Counted from the stretch's first letter, positions 1 to 6,134 are shown. The stretch: DNA of 10,926 bases from COE1 sp964445375 (GCA_964445375.1 CAYUKO010000128.1:1-10926), one strand, 5' to 3'. The notes: generated by a model from the letters alone, not told the origin. Numbers and translations: made by a program.

Positions 1-22
1 GAACACAGGGGTATACGATTTT

Positions 23-793
23 ATGGATATTGCATTTGAAACAGAAGAATTGAATGAATTATTACATGAATTCTTAAATATAGGAGAAATGATGTTACGA
101 GCGGGCGCGGAAATTAAGAGAGTGGAAGATACCATAGTTCGTATGGGAATTGCTTATGGTGCTACAAAAATGAATGTTTTTGTAATTACATCAAGTATTG
201 TGGTTACGATGGCATTTTCAGATGGACGCAAGGTTACGCAGACGCGCAGAATTATGGAGGAGTCTGGTACGGATTTCGAAAAACTAGAGGCATTAAATAA
301 ACTTAGTCGTATTTGTTGTGAGAAGACTCTTTCAATAAATGAGTTAAGAAAAGAGATAGAATATCTTAATAAAAAGCCGTCACAATCACAGATTCTATTG
401 GGAAGTGTATTAGCGTCAGGAAGTTTTGCTATATTTTTCGGAGGAGCTGTTTGGGATGGAATAAGTGCGGCTGCTTTTGGACTGTTTATTTGCTTTTTGC
501 AAAAGAAAATAAAGCCGATATGTCCTAATAATGTCATTTTCAACTTATTGTGTTCTTTTCTGACAGGTGTTGGTATCTGTTTATTCTCAAAATGTTGTCC
601 ATTCGTGCATGCAGATAAGATTATGATTGGAGATATTATGCTTCTGATTCCGGGGATTGCGATGACTAATTCTGTGAGAGATATTTTGGTCGGTGATACG
701 ATATCGGGAGTTATGAGATTGATAGAAAGTCTTCTTTGGGCTGGATCTATTGCTTGTGGATTTATGCTTGCAATTCGCTTGATTGGAGGTTGA
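23..793 (+). CDS. ThrE-family exporter, N-terminal (DUF1212/YjjP-like) subunit
   Basis: Membrane protein of the threonine/serine exporter family, in the split form where the two halves of ThrE are separate genes. The family exports small metabolites such as Thr/Ser (ThrE) or dicarboxylates (YjjP/YjjB); the substrate here cannot be read from sequence. The first ~115 residues are soluble and carry the family motif GAEIKRVEDT (residues 28-37). Hydrophobic segments follow at about 124-142, 145-160, 170-190, 200-217 and 238-255. The second conserved motif, PGIAMTNSVRDILVGDT, is at 210-226 and is typical of DUF1212 proteins. The length of 256 residues is normal for the stand-alone half. The start ATG has AGGGG at 7-11 about 11 bases upstream; the promoter must lie before the window. 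The stop codon is one base before the next gene's start, so the two are co-transcribed and probably form one transporter. Confidence 0.9.
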   Translation: MDIAFETEELNELLHEFLNIGEMMLRAGAEIKRVEDTIVRMGIAYGATKMNVFVITSSIVVTMAFSDGRKVTQTRRIMEESGTDFEKLEALNKLSRICCEKTLSINELRKEIEYLNKKPSQSQILLGSVLASGSFAIFFGGAVWDGISAAAFGLFICFLQKKIKPICPNNVIFNLLCSFLTGVGICLFSKCCPFVHADKIMIGDIMLLIPGIAMTNSVRDILVGDTISGVMRLIESLLWAGSIACGFMLAIRLIGG

Positions 794-794
794 G

Positions 795-1244
795 ATGAGC
801 ACAATGATATTACAATTGATTACTGCTTTTATAGGATCTTTAGGCTATTCGTTGTTATTTCGTCTGCGAAGACAGCTTTTGTTACCGGCTTCTATGGGAG
901 GTTTGTTATGTTGGGGAATGTATTTAATTGTAATGCATTTCTTTGATGGAGTGTTTGTTCCATGTTTGCTTGCGTCTTCATTTGCTGCTTTATATGCAGA
1001 AATTCTGGCAAGAATAAAGAAAGCACCGGCAACGTTATTTCTTGTTCCAGCAGTAGTACCAGCAATTCCAGGAAGTACGTTGTATTATACAATGAGCAAT
1101 GTGGTACAAAATGATTGGGATATTGCAAAAAAGTATGGTTATTTAACGATAGAATATGCACTTGCAATTGCCTGCGGAATCAGTTTGATATGGGCATTTA
1201 GTGTGATGTTGCAGAATATAAGTAAGAATAATAAAAAAGAATAA
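795..1244 (+). CDS. ThrE-family exporter, C-terminal (YjjB-like) subunit
   Basis: Partner of the preceding gene: a 149-residue, all-membrane protein matching the C-terminal ThrE_2 half (YjjB-like). It shows about four hydrophobic segments, and the conserved loop PAVVPAIPGSTLYYTMSNVV lies before the third. The frame is open from a TTG at 783. The ATG at 795 is preferred because GGAGG at 785-789 lies 5 bases upstream of it, whereas the TTG would overlap that site. The start follows the upstream stop after one base, so translational coupling is likely. A few Lys/Asn-rich residues end the protein. No intrinsic terminator is visible after it, so some read-through towards the riboswitch at 1302 is possible. 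The family call is firm; the substrate is unknown. Confidence 0.87.
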   Translation: MSTMILQLITAFIGSLGYSLLFRLRRQLLLPASMGGLLCWGMYLIVMHFFDGVFVPCLLASSFAALYAEILARIKKAPATLFLVPAVVPAIPGSTLYYTMSNVVQNDWDIAKKYGYLTIEYALAIACGISLIWAFSVMLQNISKNNKKE

Positions 1245-1262
1245 TAAAAAATGAAGAAACTA

Positions 1263-1291
1263 TTGACGGAAATAGAATGGTATGTTATATT
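1263..1291 (+). promoter_or_regulatory. SigmaA promoter of the riboswitch-controlled gene
   Basis: TTGACG (1263-1268), a 17-base spacer, then TATATT (1286-1291), with an extended -10 TG at 1283-1284. The predicted transcription start is near 1298, a few bases before the aptamer's first helix at 1302. This places the whole aptamer at the 5' end of the mRNA. Confidence 0.75.
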
Positions 1292-1301
1292 TCATCAATC
1301 C

Positions 1302-1399
1302 AATAAAAGGGAGTAGCTAAACATCTAAAAAGATGTATTTGAAATCGTCAACCGATGCCAAATGGCATCCGTATCAAATGAGATAGCAAGACTTTTATT
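1302..1399 (+). ncRNA. yybP-ykoY (manganese) riboswitch aptamer
   Basis: The aptamer matches the yybP-ykoY consensus at its invariant parts. These are GGGAGTAGC at 1309-1317, TCGTCAAC at 1345-1352 inside the second arm, and TAGCAAGAC at 1384-1392. Helices that can be read directly: P1 AATAAAAG 1302-1309 with CTTTTATT 1392-1399 (8 bp, perfect); a hairpin ACATCT 1321-1326 with AGATGT 1331-1336; ATTTGA 1337-1342 with TCAAAT 1374-1379; and GATGCC 1354-1359 with GGCATC 1364-1369. The conserved internal loops lie at the feet of the two arms that dock to bind Mn2+ in known members. The 3' strand of P1 is shared with the terminator that follows, the arrangement of a transcriptional ON switch. Confidence 0.9.
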
Positions 1400-1429
1400 A
1401 TGACAATGGTCGTGATAAAGGTCTTTTTT
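1388..1429 (+). terminator. Riboswitch expression-platform terminator
   Basis: An intrinsic terminator with a stem of about 17 bp, including several G-U pairs: 1388-1404 pairs with 1409-1425, the loop is AATG, and the U-run covers 1424-1429. Its 5' arm contains the whole 3' strand of aptamer helix P1 (1392-1399) and the AAGAC of the conserved core. The aptamer and the terminator therefore cannot form together. Mn2+ binding should stabilise P1, block the terminator and let transcription enter the gene at 1491. Confidence 0.88.
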
Positions 1430-1490
1430 ATTTCTCATGAAACATGACCAAAATAAAAAAGTTTTGTAACTTAGACAAGGAGAATATCAT

Positions 1491-1910
1491 ATGAATAATA
1501 ACATGATGAATAAAGAAGTGAGAGAAGCAATTCAAGCAGGAGAAAGAGCTCTGTATAGCTTACGAGAAGCAAAAAGTAATCTGGATAGTGCGAGAAATTG
1601 GGGTATTTTCGATATGCTTGGTGGAGGATTTATTACAGATGTGATCAAGCATTCGAAGATGGGAAATGCATCTACCTGCATGGAAAAAGCAAAGTACGAT
1701 TTGCAGGTATTTCAGAGAGAGTTACGGGATGTATACATTACGCTTGATATGAAAGTAGATGTAGGTGGATTTTTAAGCTTTGCTGACTTTTTCTTTGATG
1801 GAATTGTGGCGGATTATTTGGTTCAATCAAAAATTGGTGAAGCAAGAAGACAGGTAAATGAGGCAATTAATCAAGTAGAAAGAATACTTGTAGAATTAAG
1901 AAGATATTAA
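1491..1910 (+). CDS. Unknown soluble protein under Mn2+ riboswitch control
   Basis: Not recognised as any named family. It encodes 139 residues and starts at an ATG with AAGGAG (1477-1482) 8 bases upstream. It has no signal peptide and no clear membrane span, and looks mostly alpha-helical and amphipathic. It has an internal repeat: residues 45-78 and 103-136 align without gaps over 34 positions with 9 identities, sharing a D-x4-SK-[MI]-G-x-A core. Each copy follows a glycine- and aromatic-rich turn (WGIFDMLGGG at 37-46; GGFLSFADFFFDG at 92-104). The first copy carries His54 and Cys63, the second neither. The only regulator in view is the yybP-ykoY riboswitch. Known genes in that regulon export Mn2+ or respond to it (MntP, TerC family, P-type ATPases), so a role in Mn2+ or metal-stress physiology is inferred, not shown. 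The gene appears monocistronic, although no good terminator follows it. Confidence 0.85.
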   Translation: MNNNMMNKEVREAIQAGERALYSLREAKSNLDSARNWGIFDMLGGGFITDVIKHSKMGNASTCMEKAKYDLQVFQRELRDVYITLDMKVDVGGFLSFADFFFDGIVADYLVQSKIGEARRQVNEAINQVERILVELRRY

Positions 1911-1978
1911 TAGTATTACGATAAGGAAATCCCCTTTTTATATGAAATAATTGCATGGTATCTCTCTAATTATGTATG

Positions 1979-2008
1979 TTAAATTTTCAACGATATACAT
2001 GTTAGAAT
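1979..2008 (+). promoter_or_regulatory. Possible promoter of the phosphotransferase gene
   Basis: An extended -10 element, TG at 2000-2001 with TAGAAT at 2003-2008, is preceded at 18 bases by a poor -35, TTAAAT (1979-1984). The 142-base gap between the two genes and the lack of another candidate support it only moderately. Confidence 0.35.
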
Positions 2009-2052
2009 AAACTAAATAAGCTTGTGTAAAAAGACAGGAGGAAAAGGGGATA

Positions 2053-3018
2053 ATGGGAAATATTACAAAGAACAAGCAATGCAGAAAAACATTATGTAAA
2101 ATGGTAAAACAGGCTTTTGGACAAGAAAGAGAGCTGGTGGCTTTTAAAGAGATGCCGGAAGGATTTTGTAATATAGCATATGAACTTACTTTGGATGGAA
2201 ATGACAGAGTAATGTTAAAGGTTGGACCTCAGAAGGATATCAGAATGATGTCTTGTGAGCGGGGAATGATGAGAACAGAAGTAAGTGCTATGGAGTTAGC
2301 ATCACAAAAGGGAATATGGGGAGTTCCGAAGGTCTATTTTTATGATGATAGCCGTGAGATTTGTAGCGGCGAATATTTTATGATGGAGAAGCTGGATGGT
2401 GAGGGTTATCACATTACGAAGATAGGATTAGCTGAGAAAAAGCAGGAGAAGATAGATGCAGAGATAGGACATTATCTGCATGAGCTAAATCAGATTCAGG
2501 GGCAGCGTTTTGGCCATTTCTGGATGGAAGAGTATCAAAAGGATAATTGGTTTGATGCATTTTATATTATGGTAAATAGTGTTATTGAGGACGGAATTAG
2601 TGTATCTGTGCCAATAGGAGTACCTTACGAAGAGGTATTAGAGCTGCTGAAAAAGCATAAAGAACATTTTGAAGAAGTAACCAAACCGTATCTTATTCAT
2701 TTTGATTCATGGGATGGAAATATATTTGTTAAAGATGAAAAGCTGGTTGGTATGATTGATTGGGAGAGAGCTATGTGGGCAGAAGGCTTGATGGAGGACA
2801 GATTCCGTATGCATTCTGTTAAAAAAGGTTTTTTAGAAGGATATGGAGTGGAGGCTTTGACAGAAAGCCAGCAGATTCGCTGTATGTGGTATGATGTGTA
2901 TCTATATATCATTATGATGATAGAAGGAACTTACCGGCATTATGAAACAAATGATCAGTACAGTTGGGTACATGGGTTGTTTGAACAGGTATGGGAAGAC
3001 TTAAATAAAAAATGTTGA
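2053..3018 (+). CDS. APH/choline-kinase-fold phosphotransferase
   Basis: Cytosolic ATP-dependent phosphotransferase of the aminoglycoside phosphotransferase (APH, PF01636-like) superfamily, 321 residues, a normal full length. Visible catalytic features: Lys56 in the MLKVG strand of the N-lobe; the catalytic loop HFDSWDGN with His216, Asp218 and Asn223 (HxDxxxxN); and the Mg-binding Asp236 in IDWE. The N-terminal EGFCNIAYEL strand-loop resembles the nucleotide-binding loop of the fold. The substrate is not evident. Such chromosomal proteins may phosphorylate small hydroxyl compounds and need not confer antibiotic resistance. The start ATG has AGGAGG at 2036-2041, 11 bases upstream, with a second purine run AGGGGA nearer. 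No functional link to the neighbours is visible. Confidence 0.85.
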   Translation: MGNITKNKQCRKTLCKMVKQAFGQERELVAFKEMPEGFCNIAYELTLDGNDRVMLKVGPQKDIRMMSCERGMMRTEVSAMELASQKGIWGVPKVYFYDDSREICSGEYFMMEKLDGEGYHITKIGLAEKKQEKIDAEIGHYLHELNQIQGQRFGHFWMEEYQKDNWFDAFYIMVNSVIEDGISVSVPIGVPYEEVLELLKKHKEHFEEVTKPYLIHFDSWDGNIFVKDEKLVGMIDWERAMWAEGLMEDRFRMHSVKKGFLEGYGVEALTESQQIRCMWYDVYLYIIMMIEGTYRHYETNDQYSWVHGLFEQVWEDLNKKC

Positions 3019-3028
3019 AAATTTCCTT

Positions 3029-3057
3029 TTGACAAAATAAAAAAACGAATATAAAAT
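3029..3057 (+). promoter_or_regulatory. Strong sigmaA-type promoter upstream of a terminator
   Basis: TTGACA (3029-3034), a perfect -35, then a 17-base spacer and TAAAAT (3052-3057). It begins 11 bases after the phosphotransferase stop. Transcription should start near 3064 and would meet the terminator hairpin at 3075-3112 almost at once. Confidence 0.7.
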
Positions 3058-3074
3058 AGGAAAGTCGAGTAGCG

Positions 3075-3112
3075 AAAGCGTAAATCCAGATCAATGGATT
3101 TGCGCTTTTTTT
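3075..3112 (+). terminator. Intrinsic terminator/attenuator before the first MATE gene
   Basis: A 13-bp stem with one G-U pair: 3075-3087 pairs with 3096-3108, with an 8-base loop and the U-run at 3106-3112. It can end transcription from the phosphotransferase gene, but it also lies about 11 bases after the predicted start of the promoter at 3029-3057. It may therefore act as an attenuator of the MATE gene or as the end of a very short RNA of about 50 bases. Confidence 0.85.
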
Positions 3113-3146
3113 CGTTATAAAATAGTAGAAAGGCATGGTTGTTGTA

Positions 3147-4541
3147 ATGAGTAAAGAAATGACAATGAATAAGATGGGAACAGGTTCTGTTCCAAAAGTA
3201 ATGTTAAGTATGGGAATTCCAATGATTTTATCTATGGTTTTGCAGGCGTGCTATAATATTGTAGATAGTATGTTTGTTGCAAGAATTCCAGATGTAAATG
3301 GTATTACCAATATGGGCGAATATGCTGTAAATGCGCTTACGCTGGCATTTCCGGTGCAGATGTTAATTATCGCATTCGGAATTGGTACTGGTGTTGGTGT
3401 AAATGCATTACTGGCAATGCGTCTTGGACAGAAGAATAAGGAAATGGTCGCAAAGGTAGCCGGAAATGGTGTTGCCTTGGGAATTATCATCTATATTGTA
3501 TTTTTGATTTTTGGACTGACAGGTGTAGAAGCATATATAAGCAGTCAGACGAACGATTCGATTATATTGGAAATGGGCAATTCGTATCTTGGCATTTGTA
3601 CTGTGTTATCCTTTGGTATTGTGATGTTTTCCATCTATGAAAAACTATTGCAGTCAACGGGTAAGACTGTTTATTCAACAATAGCACAGGTTGCAGGAGC
3701 GATTACGAACATTATATTAGATCCGATTATGATTTTTGGTTATTTTGGCTGTCCTGAAATGGGAATTGAAGGCGCTGCTTATGCGACGGTAATTGGACAG
3801 GTAGTTTCTATGCTGGTTGCGATGTATTTCCATTATTCGAAAAACAAAGAAGTAGCTTCTGGTTTCAAGTATTTAAAACTTGATTTTACGATTATCAAGG
3901 AAATCTATGCTGTTGGCTTACCAGCAATCATTATGCAGGCATTAATGTCATTTATGACTTATGGAGTCAATATTATTTTTGGTGCTGTATCTGCGGCCGC
4001 GGTAACAGCGTATGGTATTTTCTATAAGATTCAGCAGTTTATTTTCTTTGCAGGCTTTGGACTTCGTGATGCCATCACTCCAATGGTTTCATTTAATTAC
4101 GGTATGGGTGATAAGAAACGAGTGAAACAGGGTATCTTTTATGGTACATTATATATAGAAGTAATCATGCTTGTGGGAATCATAGGATTAGAGCTTTTTG
4201 CAGAGCCATTGATTGGATTATTTGCCATGTCAGCGGAAACAGAAAGCTTATGTATTCTTGCAACCAGAATCATTGCAGCCGGATTTTTATTTGCTGGTGG
4301 AAATATTGCCATTCAGGGTGTATTTCAGGCGTTAGGCTGTGGTATCAGCTCATTAGTAGTATCCGTGTTACGACTTTGCATTGTTGTATTACCACTTGCA
4401 TGGGCTTTTTCAAAGTGCGCAAATGCAACTTTTATGATCTGGTTTGCGTTCCCGATTGCAGAAGCGGTTGCTTTATTCGTAGCAGTTATTTTGATGATAC
4501 ATGCGAATAAGAATATTATTCAGAAGATGAAAGAAGCCTAG
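3147..4541 (+). CDS. MATE-family multidrug/toxin efflux transporter (first copy)
   Basis: Integral membrane cation/drug antiporter of the MATE family, about 464 residues, matching the usual 440-470. It has about twelve hydrophobic segments in two halves. The N-terminal MGTGSVPKVMLSMGIPMILS and the first-helix segment QACYNIVDSMFVARIP are characteristic. The loop after helix 2 reads GIGTGVGVNALLAMRLGQKN, typical of MATE proteins; the substrate cannot be predicted. The frame is also open from an ATG at 3135 (adding MVVV). The only Shine-Dalgarno-like site, GAAAGG at 3128-3133, is too close to 3135 and 13 bases from 3147, so the start is uncertain. The ATG at 3147 (MSKEMTMNK) is preferred because it resembles homologous N-termini. 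Expression must come through the terminator at 3075-3112 or from a weak promoter not identified. A good terminator follows the gene. Confidence 0.9.
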   Translation: MSKEMTMNKMGTGSVPKVMLSMGIPMILSMVLQACYNIVDSMFVARIPDVNGITNMGEYAVNALTLAFPVQMLIIAFGIGTGVGVNALLAMRLGQKNKEMVAKVAGNGVALGIIIYIVFLIFGLTGVEAYISSQTNDSIILEMGNSYLGICTVLSFGIVMFSIYEKLLQSTGKTVYSTIAQVAGAITNIILDPIMIFGYFGCPEMGIEGAAYATVIGQVVSMLVAMYFHYSKNKEVASGFKYLKLDFTIIKEIYAVGLPAIIMQALMSFMTYGVNIIFGAVSAAAVTAYGIFYKIQQFIFFAGFGLRDAITPMVSFNYGMGDKKRVKQGIFYGTLYIEVIMLVGIIGLELFAEPLIGLFAMSAETESLCILATRIIAAGFLFAGGNIAIQGVFQALGCGISSLVVSVLRLCIVVLPLAWAFSKCANATFMIWFAFPIAEAVALFVAVILMIHANKNIIQKMKEA

Positions 4542-4588
4542 GGTTATAGGATGTTTTGCATGCGTTGAAATGTTTATATGATAATGTT

Positions 4589-4622
4589 AAAATGCCAGTG
4601 ATTAATTCATTGGCATTTTTTT
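4589..4622 (+). terminator. Intrinsic terminator after the first MATE gene
   Basis: Stem 4589-4601 with 4607-4619 (about 13 bp, one G-U pair), loop TTAAT, U-run 4616-4622. It lies 47 bases after the MATE stop and separates that gene from the sigma-factor operon. Confidence 0.88.
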
Positions 4623-4657
4623 GTAAAATATGGAACCAAATCTTATTTTATTACAAT
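4621..4657 (+). promoter_or_regulatory. Candidate promoter region of the sigma-factor operon
   Basis: Two weak options overlap. A sigmaA-like pair is TTGTAA (4621-4626), 17 bases, TATTTT (4644-4649). An ECF-like -35, GGAACC (4632-4637), would suit autoregulation, but no typical ECF -10 is found at the right distance; CAATAT lies there instead. The choice cannot be made from sequence. Confidence 0.3.
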
Positions 4658-4669
4658 ATACCTTATGAA

Positions 4670-4706
4670 AGGGTTAATCCTTGAGAAAAACTCAAGGATT
4701 GATCTT
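4670..4706 (+). repeat. Long inverted repeat (16-bp hairpin) in the sigma-operon leader
   Basis: Arms 4670-4685 and 4691-4706 with the loop AAAAA. The inner 10 bp (AATCCTTGAG/CTCAAGGATT) are perfect; the outer part uses three G-U pairs as RNA. No U-run follows, so it is not a simple terminator. It ends 34 bases before the sigma-factor start and shares bases with the palindrome at 4703-4718. Confidence 0.8.
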
Positions 4707-4718
4707 AGACGTCTAAGA
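4703..4718 (+). repeat. 16-bp perfect palindrome, possible operator
   Basis: TCTTAGACGTCTAAGA is a perfect dyad just upstream of the AAGGAG ribosome binding site (4728-4733) of the sigma-factor gene. It could be a binding site for a dimeric DNA-binding protein or, in the RNA, an alternative to the hairpin at 4670-4706, with which it shares four bases (4703-4706). Confidence 0.65.
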
Positions 4719-4740
4719 CAGCAAATGAAGGAGTAGCAGC

Positions 4741-5277
4741 ATGACAATTGCAGAACTGGAGCAATGTATTGATCAATATGGAAAAGATATCTACAGCTTT
4801 TGTAGATACGCAACAGGAAGTATCCAAGAGGGGGAAGAATTATATCAGGATACCTTTTTGAAGGCGGTAGAGCTTATGGAAAAGGTGGATGTAAACCAGA
4901 ATCCTAGAAGTTTTCTATTATCCATTGCGATTAAATTATGGAAAAATAAGCGAAGAAAATATGCATGGAGACAGCGGATTGCGGGAATGGAAAGTCTGGA
5001 AGAGAAGGATGAGTATCAGAACATCCCGAGCAATCTGGATGATTCTTTGCCAGAAGAAAGATTACTGCAAAAAGAGCAAAATGCATTGGTACGCTCATCT
5101 ATACAAGAGCTTTCGCAAAAATATCAGATTCTTTTATACTTATATTATACATCAGAGCTTTCTACAAGGGAGATTGCTGCATGCTTAAAATTACCGGAAG
5201 GAACCGTGAAAAGCCGGTTGCATAAGGCGAGAATATTATTAAAAGAAAAACTGGAGGTTGCAGGATATGATAAATAA
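4741..5277 (+). CDS. ECF-type RNA polymerase sigma factor
   Basis: Extracytoplasmic-function sigma-70 family protein of 178 residues, the usual size for a two-domain sigma factor. Region 2 covers about residues 10-75, with the conserved stretch EELYQDTFLKAV (from residue 32) and the NPRSFLLSIAIKLWKNKRRK helix. A charged linker follows. Region 4 is at about 115-172, where LSTREIAACLKLPEGTVKSR (140-159) is the helix-turn-helix that reads the -35 element. It should direct core polymerase to a small regulon in response to an envelope signal. The ATG has AAGGAG at 4728-4733, 7 bases upstream. The gene overlaps the next by 11 bases. Its leader holds a hairpin and a perfect palindrome. Its targets are not visible here; the downstream MATE gene has a sigmaA-type promoter. 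Confidence 0.92.
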   Translation: MTIAELEQCIDQYGKDIYSFCRYATGSIQEGEELYQDTFLKAVELMEKVDVNQNPRSFLLSIAIKLWKNKRRKYAWRQRIAGMESLEEKDEYQNIPSNLDDSLPEERLLQKEQNALVRSSIQELSQKYQILLYLYYTSELSTREIAACLKLPEGTVKSRLHKARILLKEKLEVAGYDK

Positions 5278-6031
5278 AGAAAAAATAGATCAGATGTTAA
5301 AACAGGCCCTTTCTCCTGTAACGCCTGATAAAGAAATCAATCAGAAGTTAAAACAAGAACTGGAGGGCAGGAAAATGAAGAAATTTAAGGTTAAGAAGAC
5401 AGTGTTATTAGTAGCTGCATGTTGCATGTTGCTGGGAACAGTGGGATTAGCCTCATCGGGGATTATAAGCTATACATCTGCATGGTCATGGTCAAGCGGT
5501 GAAAAGGATTTTACAAAGCTGGGAGAACTAGAGGCAGAAGTAGGTTTTTCAGTTAAGGCAATAGAACAGTTTCAGAATGGGTATCAGTTTTCAGACATGA
5601 CCATTACAAATAATACGGGCTACGATGAGAATGGAAATGCGATGACGCATTATAAGGATATTGCTTTTACTTATAAGAAAGATGGCGAAGATACATTATC
5701 TATTCATGTTGAACGAGAAGAAAATGCACAGTCTTATGAAGAAAGAGAACCAGACTTAACCAAGAGTATTGAAGATATTGAAGTAACGTATAAGACAGAT
5801 ACCTATAAATGGGTTCCGGCAGGTTATGAACCAACAGAGGAAGATAAAATAAATATGGAACGTGATGATTATTTTATATCAGAAGGTGGAGAAGATCCAA
5901 TATCTGAAGGTTTTGTTTCCCACGTTACGTGGGTACAGGATGGTATTTACTATAGTATTATGAATGCTCATGGTAAGACAGAACCAGAGGTATTATTCCA
6001 AATGGCAGAGGAGTTAATTTTATCAGAATAA
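5267..6031 (+). CDS. Membrane anti-sigma-like protein, cognate to the ECF sigma factor
   Basis: Probable anti-sigma factor, 254 residues, single-pass membrane protein. The first ~44 residues are charged and cytoplasmic (VTPDKEINQKLKQELEGRK at 18-36, a pattern seen in sigma-linked proteins of Clostridia), and a membrane segment spans about 45-67. The rest is an outside domain rich in acidic and aromatic residues. Its C-terminal part, HVTWVQDGIYYSIMNAHG followed by a helix, resembles DUF4367-type domains. The HxxxCxxC zinc motif of ZAS anti-sigma factors is absent; the only cysteines, at 52-53, are inside the membrane segment. The frame is open from a TTG at 5258, but the ATG at 5267 is chosen because GGAGG (5253-5257) lies 9 bases before it. 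The 11-base overlap with the sigma gene implies coupled translation. The anti-sigma role rests mainly on this pairing. Confidence 0.8.
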   Translation: MINKEKIDQMLKQALSPVTPDKEINQKLKQELEGRKMKKFKVKKTVLLVAACCMLLGTVGLASSGIISYTSAWSWSSGEKDFTKLGELEAEVGFSVKAIEQFQNGYQFSDMTITNNTGYDENGNAMTHYKDIAFTYKKDGEDTLSIHVEREENAQSYEEREPDLTKSIEDIEVTYKTDTYKWVPAGYEPTEEDKINMERDDYFISEGGEDPISEGFVSHVTWVQDGIYYSIMNAHGKTEPEVLFQMAEELILSE

Positions 6032-6057
6032 AAAGAAAGGACAATCCGTACTTTATG

Positions 6058-6090
6058 GAACGCAGGCAGTAATGTCTGCGTTCTTTTATT
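6058..6090 (+). terminator. Intrinsic terminator after the sigma/anti-sigma operon
   Basis: An 11-bp stem with one G-U pair (6058-6068 with 6073-6083), loop GTAA, followed by TTTTATT. It lies 26 bases after the anti-sigma stop and ends the operon before the promoter of the second MATE gene. Confidence 0.85.
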
Positions 6091-6105
6091 AAGAAGTAAA
6101 AATAA

Positions 6106-6134
6106 TTGACAAAAGAAATAGAGCAAAGTATTAT
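6106..6134 (+). promoter_or_regulatory. SigmaA promoter of the second MATE gene
   Basis: TTGACA (6106-6111), a 17-base spacer, TATTAT (6129-6134): eleven of twelve consensus bases. The predicted start is near 6141, 34 bases before the ATG at 6175. Its quality suggests housekeeping transcription, not dependence on the neighbouring ECF factor. Confidence 0.8.

Noticed and set aside
154..804. Long open frame on the minus strand (216 codons) opposite the ThrE-type gene
   Set aside because: It is antisense to a clear ThrE-family gene, encodes no recognisable domain, and is explained by the composition of the opposite strand.
1923..1939. Possible terminator AAGG...CCTTTTT after the unknown riboswitch-controlled gene
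   Set aside because: The stem is only 4 bp, too weak to call.
1971..2000. Interrupted inverted repeat, ATGTATGTT with AACGATATACAT, upstream of the phosphotransferase gene
   Set aside because: The arms match only with a three-base bulge, in an AT-rich stretch where such dyads arise by chance.
4250..4510. Alternative frame of 86 codons inside the first MATE gene
   Set aside because: It is a shadow frame in a well-supported MATE coding region, with no recognisable product.
4632..4637. GGAACC as an autoregulatory ECF -35 element
   Set aside because: No typical ECF -10 (CGTC-like) lies about 16 bases downstream; kept only as an option within the candidate promoter region.
5258..5266. TTG start for the anti-sigma-like gene
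   Set aside because: GGAGG at 5253-5257 directly abuts the TTG and is ideally placed for the ATG at 5267.
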